Assembly: GCA_905182035.1 (NCBI GenBank)
Contig: CAJIZL010000012.1
Location: 1-64,000 of the forward strand
Origin: Oceanospirillaceae bacterium ASP10-02a
GTDB lineage: Bacteria; Pseudomonadota; Gammaproteobacteria; Pseudomonadales; Balneatricaceae
Length of the DNA: 64,000 nt
Reading direction: 5' to 3'
Shown: positions 28,104 through 37,024 of the stretch, in pieces
How the letters are laid out: each line of letters opens with the position of its first letter
How positions within the stretch are numbered: the first letter of the stretch is position 1
Translations under genes and position numbers: made by a program
Notes under the pieces: model-generated
The model's database searches: none
Told to the model about the DNA's origin: nothing
What the model saw: the letters and a program-made list of their open reading frames with translations, nothing else

Positions 28104-28657
28104 TGAGTACTAAAAAGACTAACCGTTTGACCTTGTACGCTGTGTTTTGTGTTACTGCTGTGCCATTAGCTATCGCTATGGTGATGTACTTCAATCTATG
28201 GGGAGTGCCAGATGGGCGCACCAATTTTGGCCAGTTACTGCTACCACCTAATCAACTCAAACAAACTCAATTAGTTAACGAAAAAGCTGTACCTTGGTCT
28301 CAGGAAGATGCAGATAAGCGATGGCTGGTAATTTATTTAACGCCCCAAGAGTGTGATAAGGCGTGCAAAGAGGCGACCTATTTACTGCGTCAAATTAATG
28401 TTGCTCTGGGCAAAGAGGCGCACCGTGTTACGCGCTTTCTAGTGAATCAAAAGGGTGCATATAACGAGCAGTTAAAAAAAGACTATCCTGCGCTGATTCA
28501 GCTCACGAGCCAAGCAACAGAATTTTTTGCAATGGGTGAAGGTATTTATCTGGTCGATCCTTTAGGTAATATCATGATGTATTACGCTAAAGATTTTGTG
28601 GGCAAACAATTGTTAAAAGACCTTAAGAAATTACTCAAAAACTCAAATATAGGGTAA
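28103..28657 (+). CDS. Membrane-anchored Sco/thioredoxin-like protein of the cox cluster
   Basis: A 184-residue protein with one N-terminal membrane helix (TLYAVFCVTAVPLAIAMVMYF) and a periplasmic domain that looks thioredoxin-like. Cys84 and Cys88 (CDKAC) are spaced C-x3-C as in Sco copper chaperones, and YLVDPLGNIMMYY resembles the Sco YLIDP strand, but the conserved copper-ligand histidine just before that strand is missing (FFAMGEGIYLVDP). It could be a thiol reductant for CuA assembly rather than a copper carrier; this is inference. It lies between SURF1 and heme A synthase with tight spacing. Confidence 0.7.
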   Translation: MSTKKTNRLTLYAVFCVTAVPLAIAMVMYFNLWGVPDGRTNFGQLLLPPNQLKQTQLVNEKAVPWSQEDADKRWLVIYLTPQECDKACKEATYLLRQINVALGKEAHRVTRFLVNQKGAYNEQLKKDYPALIQLTSQATEFFAMGEGIYLVDPLGNIMMYYAKDFVGKQLLKDLKKLLKNSNIG

Positions 28658-28665
28658 CAAAGATT

Positions 28666-29712
28666 ATGGATACTAGTACTGCTGCACCCAAGTGGAGTTT
28701 GTTGCTAACTTATATGTGCCTTGCTATTGTGGCCTGTGTCATCGTTTTAGGGTCTTGGACACGCTTGGCTGATGCTGGCTTAGGCTGTCCTGATTGGCCT
28801 GGCTGTTATGGCTCTCTTGTTGTGCCCCAAACCGCCCTAGAAATTGCTAACGCTGAAGCCTTATACCCAGAAGCTCCAGTAGAGATACAAAAAGGGTGGT
28901 TAGAGATGATCCACCGCTACTTTGCAACCATGCTAGGTTTTGTTATTTTGGTGTTAGCCGTCGGATCTTGGTCGCAACGAAGACGTTTGAATTATCCTTT
29001 TGTTTTGACCCAAGGTTTATTAGCTATGGTCATTCTGCAAGGTACTTTTGGTGCATGGACAGTGACCTGGAAGTTGTGGCCGCAAGTGGTTACATCGCAC
29101 TTGATGGGTGGCTTTATTACTGCTAGCTTGCTTGCCGTTTTATTGATAAAACTGCATCGCATGGGGCAGCAGGTTAAATTGCTAGCGCTGACCAACTTAA
29201 GCCCAAGCAGGTTGCGTCTTTGGGCAATTGTGACTTTAATTTTAATTGCTAGCCAAGTTTTTCTTGGTGGCTGGATGAGTTCCAATTATGCTGCCTTAGC
29301 CTGTACTGATTTGCCAACTTGTAATGGTTCTTGGTGGCCCACAATGGACTTTTCGGAAGGTTTTAATGTAACTCAGTCCATTGGTCCAAATTATTTGGGT
29401 GGTTTGATGAATAGCGAAGCCCGTCAGGCTATTCATGTACTACATCGATATGGTGCGCTTATTTTAGGCCTATTTTTGCTTTTTATGAGCTATCGTCTTA
29501 TCGCGCAAGAGGATCGTCGTTTACGTAAGTTTGGTTTAGGTTTTTTAGTGTTGTTTACAGTGCAGTTTTGTTTAGGCGTAGCTAATATTTATTACTTCCT
29601 ACCCTTGCCAGTTGCTGTTGCACATAACTTTGGTGGCGCATCCTTGTTTGCACTTACTTTTAGTCTTATTTATATAGTTTTTTCAGACCGAGGTCGCCTC
29701 AATGAGCTTTGA
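28666..29712 (+). CDS. ctaA: Heme A synthase (Cox15/CtaA)
   Basis: Oxidises heme O to heme A in the inner membrane. Eight membrane helices in 348 residues, with the family motifs [45 protein letters not shown], and [12 protein letters not shown] and [11 protein letters not shown] supplying heme histidines. Pairs of cysteines in CPDWPGC and CTDLPTC are the redox pair typical of this group. The end overlaps the start of ctaB by 11 bases. Confidence 0.96.
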   Translation: MDTSTAAPKWSLLLTYMCLAIVACVIVLGSWTRLADAGLGCPDWPGCYGSLVVPQTALEIANAEALYPEAPVEIQKGWLEMIHRYFATMLGFVILVLAVGSWSQRRRLNYPFVLTQGLLAMVILQGTFGAWTVTWKLWPQVVTSHLMGGFITASLLAVLLIKLHRMGQQVKLLALTNLSPSRLRLWAIVTLILIASQVFLGGWMSSNYAALACTDLPTCNGSWWPTMDFSEGFNVTQSIGPNYLGGLMNSEARQAIHVLHRYGALILGLFLLFMSYRLIAQEDRRLRKFGLGFLVLFTVQFCLGVANIYYFLPLPVAVAHNFGGASLFALTFSLIYIVFSDRGRLNEL

Positions 29713-30595
29713 AGCCACAGCAACGCCAGGTACTATTAACTGGCGTGATTATTATGAGATGTGTAAACCCAATGTGGTCTTACTCATGTTGCTGACGTCC
29801 TTAGTAGGCATGTTCATGGCAACTCCTGGTATGGTGCCATGGCCAGTATTAATTTGGGGTAACTTGGGTATCGCCATGACGGCTGGTTCTTCAGCCGCCA
29901 TTAATCATGTCATTGATCGCCGCATTGACGGTCAAATGGGCCGTACCCATAACCGACCAGTAGCGAAGGGCAAAGTAAAACCAATCCATGCGCTTTTTTT
30001 TGCGGCTGTAATGGCAGTTATCGGCCTTGCTATATTGTATATATTGGTTAATCCGATGACCGCATGGCTAACCTTAGCGTCTTCAATCGGCTATGCCTTT
30101 ATTTACACTGGCTACCTAAAGCGTGCCACGCCCCAGAACATTGTCATTGGCGGTCTTGCAGGGGCCATGCCGCCACTCTTGGGTTGGGTTGCAGTGACTG
30201 GGACTGTCGACCCCAATGCGCTGCTTTTAGTACTCATTATATATGCCTGGACGCCGCCTCATTTTTGGGCCTTGGCTATCCACAAGCGTGATGAATACGC
30301 TAAGGTTGAGATTCCGATGCTGCCTGTGACCCATGGTTTAGAGTTCACTGGCTTACAAATTCTCTTGTATACCGTGTTGATGATTATTTCTACCATGCTG
30401 CCTTATATTGTGGGTATGAGTGGATTTATCTACTTAGTAGGTGTGACCTTATTGAATATTCGGTTCCTATATTGGGCCCTGTGTTTGTATCGAGGAGCCT
30501 ATGACAAGGCGGCCATGAAGACGTTTTGGTATTCTATTATTTACCTTATGCTATTGTTCGTGTTGTTGTTGGTAGATCACTATTTTCCTATCTAG
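29702..30595 (+). CDS. ctaB: Protoheme IX farnesyltransferase (heme O synthase)
   Basis: Adds a farnesyl chain to heme b, giving heme O for conversion by CtaA. The prenyl-diphosphate-binding motif [19 protein letters not shown] and the second conserved loop [12 protein letters not shown] are present in a nine-helix, 297-residue membrane protein; [16 protein letters not shown] is a further family mark. The gene overlaps ctaA and closes the assembly operon. The 266 bases that follow, up to rlmL, hold no gene or clear terminator. Confidence 0.96.
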   Translation: MSFEATATPGTINWRDYYEMCKPNVVLLMLLTSLVGMFMATPGMVPWPVLIWGNLGIAMTAGSSAAINHVIDRRIDGQMGRTHNRPVAKGKVKPIHALFFAAVMAVIGLAILYILVNPMTAWLTLASSIGYAFIYTGYLKRATPQNIVIGGLAGAMPPLLGWVAVTGTVDPNALLLVLIIYAWTPPHFWALAIHKRDEYAKVEIPMLPVTHGLEFTGLQILLYTVLMIISTMLPYIVGMSGFIYLVGVTLLNIRFLYWALCLYRGAYDKAAMKTFWYSIIYLMLLFVLLLVDHYFPI

Positions 30596-30820
30596 TTGTG
30601 GCTGAATATAGGTCTCCCCTAAAACCCTCATTCATGTCATTTTTTATTGGCATTACTCAGATAGGTTGGAACTATGGTGTTAGCGTGTTTAACACTCAAC
30701 TGTTGCTAATGGAAAAATCTTGAGCACTGTGGTAATGCATTTTCTGCATTGACACGGTGCACTTACCAAGTCCCTCCTTAATTTCTGCTGGAACCATTTT
30801 CCCCTCTGCATTGTCAATGG

Positions 30821-30829
30821 TGCTATACT
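30821..30829 (+). promoter_or_regulatory. Extended -10 promoter element for rlmL
   Basis: TGCTATACT lies 33 bases before the chosen rlmL start; a start of transcription at about 30836 would leave a leader of some 26 bases. Confidence 0.5.
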
Positions 30830-30861
30830 GCGCGCCCTTTTGATTGCTGCAGTATTTACCT

Positions 30862-33138
30862 ATGACCTACGCCTTTTTTGCCACCTGTCCCAAAGCCATG
30901 GAACCTATACTGGCAGATGAACTTGGCCCTTTGGGGGCGGAAGACATTAAGCTAACCCAAGGTGGTGTTTATTTTAATGGAGACTTAAAGGTAGGCTACA
31001 GCGCATGTTTGTGGAGCCGGTTGGCTAACCGCGTGCTACTGCTATTACACAGTGAAGCCGTTGATAGTGTTGACGAACTCTATGACGCCGTAAGTAAAGT
31101 TGAGTGGACTGAGCATTTTGACAGCGATCAAACCTTTTTAGTGGACTATGCTGGCCGTATGCGTGGCATCGACAACACTCACTTTGGTGCTCTTAAAGTA
31201 AAGGACGCCATAGTTGATCAATTTCGCAGTAAAGGTGAAATACGTCCCAACATAGCTAAACAAGAGCCTGATGTGCGGATCAACGTATTCATCACTAAAG
31301 GCCGTGTACGTATTAGCTTAGATTTGTCTGGTGAGAGCTTACATAAGCGTGGGTATCGTCGTGAAGGTGGTATGGCGCCGCTAAAAGAAAACCTAGCTGC
31401 AGCTCTTTTGATTCGTGCAGGCTGGCCGGCGATGGCTGCGGCTGGTAAGCCACTACTGGACCCTATGTGTGGTTCTGGCACCTTTTTAATTGAAGCGGCA
31501 ATGATGGCGTCTGATACTGCGCCAGGCTTATTACGTTGGCGTTTTGGTTTGCAAATGTGGAAGCAGCACAATGTAGACTTGTGGCGTGAAGTTTGGGACG
31601 CTGCTGAGTTACGCAGAGAAGCGGGTGAAGCTGCTGCCACCAGCGAAATCCATGGTTACGATGGTCAACCAAAAGCAGTGTCTAAATGCCGTGAAAACTT
31701 AAAACAAGCAGGCATGACCGACCGCATCCGTGTGAGTCACAGAGAGCTCAAAGACCTAAAGCCACTAACACACAACGCTGAACAACAAACGGGTTTGGTG
31801 ATTACTAATCCTCCATATGGGGAGCGATTAAGTGAAGTAGCAGACATCCAGTATTTGTATCAACATTTGGGAGAGCGTCTGAGCCAAGACTTTATTGGCT
31901 GGGAATTAGGCGTGTTTACCGGCAATACTGAATTAGGTAAGGCGGTGGGTTTACGTTCCCACAAGCAGTATTCTTTTTATAATGGTGCCATTAAAAGCCA
32001 GCTGTTAATGTACACTCTAGAAACTACTAACCGCTTCGCAGATCGACGCCAAGCCAGTGGTGAAATTCCATTACAAGCCCTCAGTGAAGGTGCCCAAATG
32101 TTTGCAAACCGCGTTGCGAAGAATCGCAAGCAGTTAAGCAAATGGGTAAAGCAGGAAAGCATTGAGTGTTACCGTTTATATGATGCTGATATGCCAGAGT
32201 ATGCTGTAGCGATCGACATTTATGGTGATTGGCTGCATGTGCAGGAATATGCAGCGCCTAAGACTGTTGATGCCGAAAAAGCTCAGCGCCGTTTAGAAGA
32301 AGTGATGCTGGCATTGCCGCAAGCTATGCAAATTCCAGAGGAACGCATTGTATTAAAGCAGCGCCGCCAGCAAACGGGCAAGGATCAGTATCAAACCCAT
32401 GATGAAAAAGGTGAATACATTCAGGTTCAAGAGGGTGGTTGTAAACTGCTAGTGAACCTTAACGATTATTTAGACACTGGATTGTTCTTAGATCACCGAC
32501 CTGTCCGTCAAAAAATTCAATATCTAGCTCATGGTAAACGCTTCTTAAACCTATTTTGTTATACCGGCACCGCGACCATGCATGCGGTACACGGTGGGGC
32601 ACATAAGTCATTGAGTGTAGACATGTCGGCTACCTATTTGTCTTGGGGTAAAAAGAACCTTGCTTTGAATGGTTTTAGCGACCAGGTACACCGTTTTGAA
32701 CAGCACGACTGCATGGAATTCATCAAGAGCCACAAGGGTGAATATGACCTGATCTTCCTTGATCCTCCTACTTTTTCTAATTCTAAGAAGATGGTAGGTG
32801 TGTTAGATGTACAGCGTGACCATGCGTGGATGATTCATAAAGTAATGGACTTGTTAACAGAAGATGGCTTGTTAATATTCTCTACTAACTATCGCCGTTT
32901 TGAATTAGACGAAAAGGTACTGCAACACAATCATGTAGTTGACATCAGTGACGAGACCTTAGATAAAGACTTTAATCGCAATAAGAAGATTCATCGCTGT
33001 TGGGAAATCCGTAAGTACAAGCCTGAAGTGGCCATCACTTCAGAGTTTTATGACGCAGACTATGCAGAATCTAAACCTGTATCTAAACCTACAACCAAGG
33101 ATCAGGCAGACTTTAATCCTTGGTTGAAAAAAGACTAA
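30862..33138 (+). CDS. rlmL: Bifunctional 23S rRNA methyltransferase RlmKL
   Basis: A fusion of two methyltransferases acting on 23S rRNA (m2G2445 by the N-terminal RlmL half, m7G2069 by the C-terminal RlmK half). An N-terminal THUMP RNA-binding domain is followed by DPMCGSGTFLIEAA and the catalytic NPPYGERL of RlmL, then LNLFCYTGTATM and DPPTFSNSK of RlmK. ATG 30862 is chosen because the E. coli homologue begins at the same place relative to FFATCPKAMEPIL and the promoter lies close; a TTG six codons earlier is possible. There is no strong ribosome site. Length 758 against about 700 in E. coli. Confidence 0.95.
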   Translation: MTYAFFATCPKAMEPILADELGPLGAEDIKLTQGGVYFNGDLKVGYSACLWSRLANRVLLLLHSEAVDSVDELYDAVSKVEWTEHFDSDQTFLVDYAGRMRGIDNTHFGALKVKDAIVDQFRSKGEIRPNIAKQEPDVRINVFITKGRVRISLDLSGESLHKRGYRREGGMAPLKENLAAALLIRAGWPAMAAAGKPLLDPMCGSGTFLIEAAMMASDTAPGLLRWRFGLQMWKQHNVDLWREVWDAAELRREAGEAAATSEIHGYDGQPKAVSKCRENLKQAGMTDRIRVSHRELKDLKPLTHNAEQQTGLVITNPPYGERLSEVADIQYLYQHLGERLSQDFIGWELGVFTGNTELGKAVGLRSHKQYSFYNGAIKSQLLMYTLETTNRFADRRQASGEIPLQALSEGAQMFANRVAKNRKQLSKWVKQESIECYRLYDADMPEYAVAIDIYGDWLHVQEYAAPKTVDAEKAQRRLEEVMLALPQAMQIPEERIVLKQRRQQTGKDQYQTHDEKGEYIQVQEGGCKLLVNLNDYLDTGLFLDHRPVRQKIQYLAHGKRFLNLFCYTGTATMHAVHGGAHKSLSVDMSATYLSWGKKNLALNGFSDQVHRFEQHDCMEFIKSHKGEYDLIFLDPPTFSNSKKMVGVLDVQRDHAWMIHKVMDLLTEDGLLIFSTNYRRFELDEKVLQHNHVVDISDETLDKDFNRNKKIHRCWEIRKYKPEVAITSEFYDADYAESKPVSKPTTKDQADFNPWLKKD

Positions 33139-33151
33139 TTCGTTTTAGTCT
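33127..33151 (-). terminator. Minus-strand terminator of amt, built over two stop codons
   Basis: AGACTAA (33132-33138) pairs with TTAGTCT (33145-33151). Read on the minus strand the hairpin is followed by TTTTTT, so it ends amt transcripts. The stems contain the stop codons of both rlmL (33136-33138) and amt (33145-33147). Confidence 0.7.
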
Positions 33152-34353
33152 AACGACGTAGCGCCGATTTTATGAATACTTAGGTCGGCGCCGTTAAACT
33201 CTTCTTCTTCCGTGAGTCTTAGCCCAATAAACTTCTTCACACCACCATACACAATAAATCCACCGATTAAGGCAATGCTTAATCCGAGTAGGGTGCCAAG
33301 CAGCTGAGACATAAAGCTTACACCACCTAAACCACCAAAGGCCTCTAAACCAAAGATGCCTGCAGCGATACCCCCCCATACTCCACACAGTCCGTGTAGT
33401 GGCCACACCCCTAACACGTCATCAATCTTCCAGCGATTTTGGGTCATCATGAAAGTGTAAACAAAAAGGCCACCTGCAATCAGGCCTACGGCTAGAGCAC
33501 CAATAGGGTGCATTAAATCGGAACCAGCACACACAGCCACTAAGCCAGCTAATGGTCCATTGTGGACAAACCCTGGGTCATTTTTACCAATGACCAATGC
33601 AGCAATAGTACCGCCAGCCATGGCCATTAGCGTGTTGACGGCCACTAAACCACTGATGCCATCTAGGGTTTGAGCTGACATCACGTTAAAACCAAACCAG
33701 CCAATCGTTAGAATCCATGAACCTAAGGCTAAAAAGGGAATGCTTGAAGGCGCAAATGCCACTAATTTCCCTTTACGATAACGTCCCTTGCGAGTGCCTA
33801 GGAGCAATACTGCTGCAAGTGCGAGCCAACCACCCATGCCATGCACTACTACGGAGCCTGCAAAGTCATGAAAGCCTGCGCCAAAGGTTTGTTCTAGCCA
33901 TGATTGGAAGCCATAGTTGCCATTCCAGGCGATACCTTCGAATAAGGGATAGACAATACCTACGATTAACGCAGCGGCAACAAGCAATGGCCAAAAGCGC
34001 GCTCGTTCAGCAATACCTCCAGAAATTATGGCAGGAATAGCTGCAGCAAAGGTCATTAAGAAGAAAAATTTCACCAGCTGGTAGCCATTATTAGCGCTTA
34101 AAGCCTCGGCGCTGGTAAAAAAGTGTTGATCGTAGGCGATCCAGTAGCCTACAAAAAAATACGCAAGGCAGGAGAAACCAAAATCCGTCATAATTTTAAC
34201 TAAGGCGTTAACTTGGTTTTTATGCCTAACTGTACCCACCTCTAAAAAGGCAAAACCAGCATGCATGGCAAGCACCATAATGGCTCCCATAAGAATGAAC
34301 AGGGTATTAGAACTTTGCACCAAGGTGGCGACTGCGCTCATTGTGGATTCCAC
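33145..34353 (-). CDS. amt: Ammonium transporter
   Basis: A 402-residue inner-membrane channel of the Amt/Rh family with about 11 helices. Pore histidines are in DFAGSVVVHGMGG and in the MHPIGALAVGL segment; GHMAFLEVG-type N-terminal sequence (HAGFAFLEVGTVRHKNQVN) marks the family. It admits ammonium for assimilation. A GTG start at 34353 is chosen because AAGGAG lies 5 bases upstream, while the ATG four codons on is too far. Unlike many amt genes there is no glnK next to it. Confidence 0.95.
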   Translation of the reverse strand: MESTMSAVATLVQSSNTLFILMGAIMVLAMHAGFAFLEVGTVRHKNQVNALVKIMTDFGFSCLAYFFVGYWIAYDQHFFTSAEALSANNGYQLVKFFFLMTFAAAIPAIISGGIAERARFWPLLVAAALIVGIVYPLFEGIAWNGNYGFQSWLEQTFGAGFHDFAGSVVVHGMGGWLALAAVLLLGTRKGRYRKGKLVAFAPSSIPFLALGSWILTIGWFGFNVMSAQTLDGISGLVAVNTLMAMAGGTIAALVIGKNDPGFVHNGPLAGLVAVCAGSDLMHPIGALAVGLIAGGLFVYTFMMTQNRWKIDDVLGVWPLHGLCGVWGGIAAGIFGLEAFGGLGGVSFMSQLLGTLLGLSIALIGGFIVYGGVKKFIGLRLTEEEEFNGADLSIHKIGATSLD

Positions 34354-34511
34354 TACAACTCCTTAAATTTATCTTTGCACTGTTTTGAGGCGGTTTGAAA
34401 ACGAACTGCTTATTAGTGGTGCAATATGCACTAATAGATTGCATTTGAGCCCCTATAATCCCGCTGTTAGTTATAAAGCAAAGAGTGTGCCAGCACATAA
34501 GTTCAGGCAAG

Positions 34512-34536
34512 AAAAAACCACCCTTGGGTGGTTTTT
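34512..34536 (-). terminator. Bidirectional terminator between gltA and the amt upstream region
   Basis: AAAACCACCC pairs with GGGTGGTTTT around a minimal loop, with T-runs on both strands (TTTTTTC in the gltA direction). It lies 24 bases after the gltA stop. Confidence 0.88.
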
Positions 34537-34559
34537 ATCAATGCCAAAATTGTGGTGCT

Positions 34560-35837
34560 TTATTTAGCAGGGTAAGGGCGTTTAGTTTCACCAGTATATA
34601 ATTGGCGGGGACGACCGATACGGTACGGGCTATTAAGCATTTCATGCCAGTGAGAAATCCAACCTACCGTACGTGCTACGGCAAAAATGACCGTAAACAT
34701 AGAGGTTGGAATGCCAATGGCTTTAAGGATGATGCCAGAGTAAAAATCCACATTTGGGTATAGCTTACGCTGGATAAAGTATTCGTCTTCTAGGGCGATT
34801 TGCTCTAAACGTTTAGCTATTTGCAATAGTGGATCATTCTCTACACCGAGTAAGGCTAATACTTCGTCGCATGTTTCACGCATTACCGTGGCGCGAGGGT
34901 CAAAATTCTTATACACACGGTGACCAAAGCCCATAAGGCGAAAAGGGTCGTTCTTGTCTTTAGCTCTGGCAACAAATGCATCAATATTAGAAACATCGCC
35001 AATTTCCTCAAGCATATCAAGTACGGCTTCATTGGCACCGCCGTGGGCTGGGCCCCATAGGGCAGCAATACCCGAAGCAATACAAGCAAAGGGGTTGGCA
35101 CCAGAGGAGCCAGCTAAACGCACTGTAGAAGTTGATGCATTTTGCTCATGATCTGCATGCAACAAGAAGATTTTATCCATGGCGCGAGATAAAACTGGGT
35201 CTATTTTACTTTCTGCAGTAGGTTTGCCAAACATCATGTGTAAGAAGTTTTCGGCGTAATTAAGGTCGTCACGTGGAAAAATAAATGGCTGGCCAATGGA
35301 GTATTTGAAACACATGGCTGCAAGGGTAGGCATTTTAGAGATTAAGCGGTGAATCGCTTTTTCTCGGTGATGAGGATTGTCGTTATCAAGTTGATCGTGA
35401 TAGAACGCAGATAGTGCGCCTACTACACCACACATGATCGCCATTGGATGGGCGTCACGGCGGAAACCATTGAAAAAATGCGTAAGCTGCTCATGCACCA
35501 TGGTGTTATGGGTGATATGGTTTTCAAACTCATCCATCTGTTCGGTGGTTGGAAGTTCGCCGTGGATTAAAAGGTAACAGGTTTCTAGATAGGATGAGTT
35601 AGCAGCTAGATCTTCAATCGCATAACCACGGTGTAATAAAATGCCATTATCACCATCGATGTAGGTGATTTTAGATTCACATGAAGCCGTAGACACAAAG
35701 CCTGGGTCGTAGGTAAAAAGGCCTTTGCTCACTAATTGACGTACGTCAATAACATCGGGGCCAGTGCTGCCTGAGTATATCGGCAGTTCTATTGGGTCCA
35801 TACCTTCTACGTGAAGAGTGGCTTTTCTTTCGGACAT
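34560..35837 (-). CDS. gltA: Citrate synthase
   Basis: Condenses oxaloacetate and acetyl-CoA to citrate, the entry step of the TCA cycle. The 425-residue length and N-terminal beta-rich domain ([38 protein letters not shown]) mark the hexameric, NADH-regulated type II enzyme of Gram-negative bacteria. Catalytic residues are in [19 protein letters not shown] and NVDFYSG. AGGAGCC precedes the ATG. It is divergent from sdhC, a common arrangement in gammaproteobacteria. Confidence 0.97.
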   Translation of the reverse strand: MSERKATLHVEGMDPIELPIYSGSTGPDVIDVRQLVSKGLFTYDPGFVSTASCESKITYIDGDNGILLHRGYAIEDLAANSSYLETCYLLIHGELPTTEQMDEFENHITHNTMVHEQLTHFFNGFRRDAHPMAIMCGVVGALSAFYHDQLDNDNPHHREKAIHRLISKMPTLAAMCFKYSIGQPFIFPRDDLNYAENFLHMMFGKPTAESKIDPVLSRAMDKIFLLHADHEQNASTSTVRLAGSSGANPFACIASGIAALWGPAHGGANEAVLDMLEEIGDVSNIDAFVARAKDKNDPFRLMGFGHRVYKNFDPRATVMRETCDEVLALLGVENDPLLQIAKRLEQIALEDEYFIQRKLYPNVDFYSGIILKAIGIPTSMFTVIFAVARTVGWISHWHEMLNSPYRIGRPRQLYTGETKRPYPAK

Positions 35838-36177
35838 GTATTGGCTCCTAAAAAATGTGATGGGAGGGATGGCTTATAAAGCGGCAATTTAACGTTAGTG
35901 CACCATTTAAAACAGCGAGCATAAGTCAGGCACCTCCAAAAACTGGACCCTATCTTACCTTAGACTTACCCTCGAAAGGGCATAGAAAAGATTCGGCATA
36001 TAGATTGTAGGTATAATTACAAGTGATATGGAGGGGGGTTGCTATAACGCTAGGTTTATATCATCCTCTTGTCGTGGGCGTTTGTAAAGAGCTGGTGTTA
36101 AGTCTAAGCCACGCACTGGGTGCTTCTTGATGCATGTCTATGCAAAATAAAAGAACACATATACTACAAAAGTTGCG
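35838..36177. other. Long gltA-sdhC intergenic region
   Basis: The 465 bases between the divergent gltA and sdhC starts contain no open frame of note. The first 340 bases hold a TATAAT at 36012-36017 without a good -35 and a G-run (GGAGGGGGG near 36030), but no clear operator palindrome that I could find. It must carry the gltA promoter, which I could not place with confidence. Confidence 0.5.
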
Positions 36178-36206
36178 TTGTTTTCTGCTGTTCAAATCAC
36201 TATACT
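36178..36206 (+). promoter_or_regulatory. Candidate sdhCDAB promoter
   Basis: TTGTTT (36178-36183), a 17-base spacer, and TATACT (36201-36206). The transcript would have a leader of about 90 bases before the sdhC GTG. Confidence 0.5.
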
Positions 36207-36302
36207 TGCGACCTGCGTGACGCTTACAGCTAAGTGAGTGTCGATTTGGCGTAGTGTTCCAAGCCTTAATTCAACTCATTTTTTAGCCAAGAGTAGGTAA
36301 CC

Positions 36303-36680
36303 GTGAGCGATAAAAGACCCGTTAATCTCGACCTAGGCACATTCAAGCACCCTTTAATTTCTGTGGTTTCTATCAGCCACCGCATTTCTGGCGTTATTTT
36401 GTTTGTGGGCCTGGTATTTTTATTTAATTTATTCGATACCTCATTAAAAAATGCGGCAGAATTCGCTTCTGCACAAACCTTACTACAAGAGAACTTTTTT
36501 GCCCAGTTTGTGACTTGGGGATTGTTGTCTGCCTTAGGATTTCACTTTAGCGCTGGTATGAAGCATCTCGTCATGGACTTAGGTCATGGTGAAGAGCTAG
36601 AAACAGCCAACAAAGCAGCAAAATTTGTTATTGGCTTAACGGTTATATTAGCCGTATTGGCAGGAGTTTGGATATGGTAA
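36303..36680 (+). CDS. sdhC: Succinate dehydrogenase cytochrome b556 subunit
   Basis: A 125-residue membrane anchor with three helices that, with SdhD, binds heme b and ubiquinone. The family signature SISHRISGVILF (23-34) and the heme-ligand region HFSAGMKHLVMDLGHG, with His88 the likely ligand, are present. The start is GTG, with AGTAGG just upstream. It overlaps sdhD by 7 bases and opens the sdhCDAB operon. Confidence 0.93.
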   Translation: MSDKRPVNLDLGTFKHPLISVVSISHRISGVILFVGLVFLFNLFDTSLKNAAEFASAQTLLQENFFAQFVTWGLLSALGFHFSAGMKHLVMDLGHGEELETANKAAKFVIGLTVILAVLAGVWIW

Positions 36681-37021
36681 CCACAGTTACAAGTTTTGGG
36701 CGTAGTGGGCTTTCTGATTGGTTAGTGCAGCGAGTGAGTGCATTAATATTAGCAGTCTATTCCGTATTTATGGTGGTTTACCTGTTGGTAAACCCTCAGT
36801 TAGATTTTGCTCAATGGCACGCCTTATTCAGTATGACCAGTATGCGTATCTTCAGTTTAATGGCACTTTTGTCTTTGGGTGCACATTGCTGGATTGGCCT
36901 CTGGTCTATTTCCACCGATTACCTTAAGCCGTTTACACTGCGTTTTGTATTCCAAATGGTAGTTGGTTTATTAATGTTCATTTACACCGTTTGGGGTGTT
37001 CAGTTGCTGTGGGGCCTATAA
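36674..37021 (+). CDS. sdhD: Succinate dehydrogenase membrane anchor subunit
   Basis: A 115-residue three-helix anchor. The N-terminal SGLSDWLVQRVSALIL matches the SdhD family, and HCWIGLWSISTDYLKP carries the Asp82-Tyr83 pair that lines the quinone site in E. coli. ATG 36674 has AGGAG 7 bases upstream, inside the end of sdhC; an earlier TTG start lacks such support. Confidence 0.92.
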   Translation: MVTTVTSFGRSGLSDWLVQRVSALILAVYSVFMVVYLLVNPQLDFAQWHALFSMTSMRIFSLMALLSLGAHCWIGLWSISTDYLKPFTLRFVFQMVVGLLMFIYTVWGVQLLWGL

Positions 37022-37024
37022 GTC

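Noticed and set aside
30526-30723. A 65-codon open frame across the end of ctaB and the following gap
   Set aside because: Overlaps ctaB heavily, has no ribosome site and resembles nothing known.
31218-31640. A 140-codon minus-strand open frame inside rlmL
   Set aside because: Shadow of the rlmL coding frame with no ribosome site or domain.
34307-34567. Two short open frames between amt and gltA
   Set aside because: They cross a strong bidirectional terminator and lack ribosome sites.
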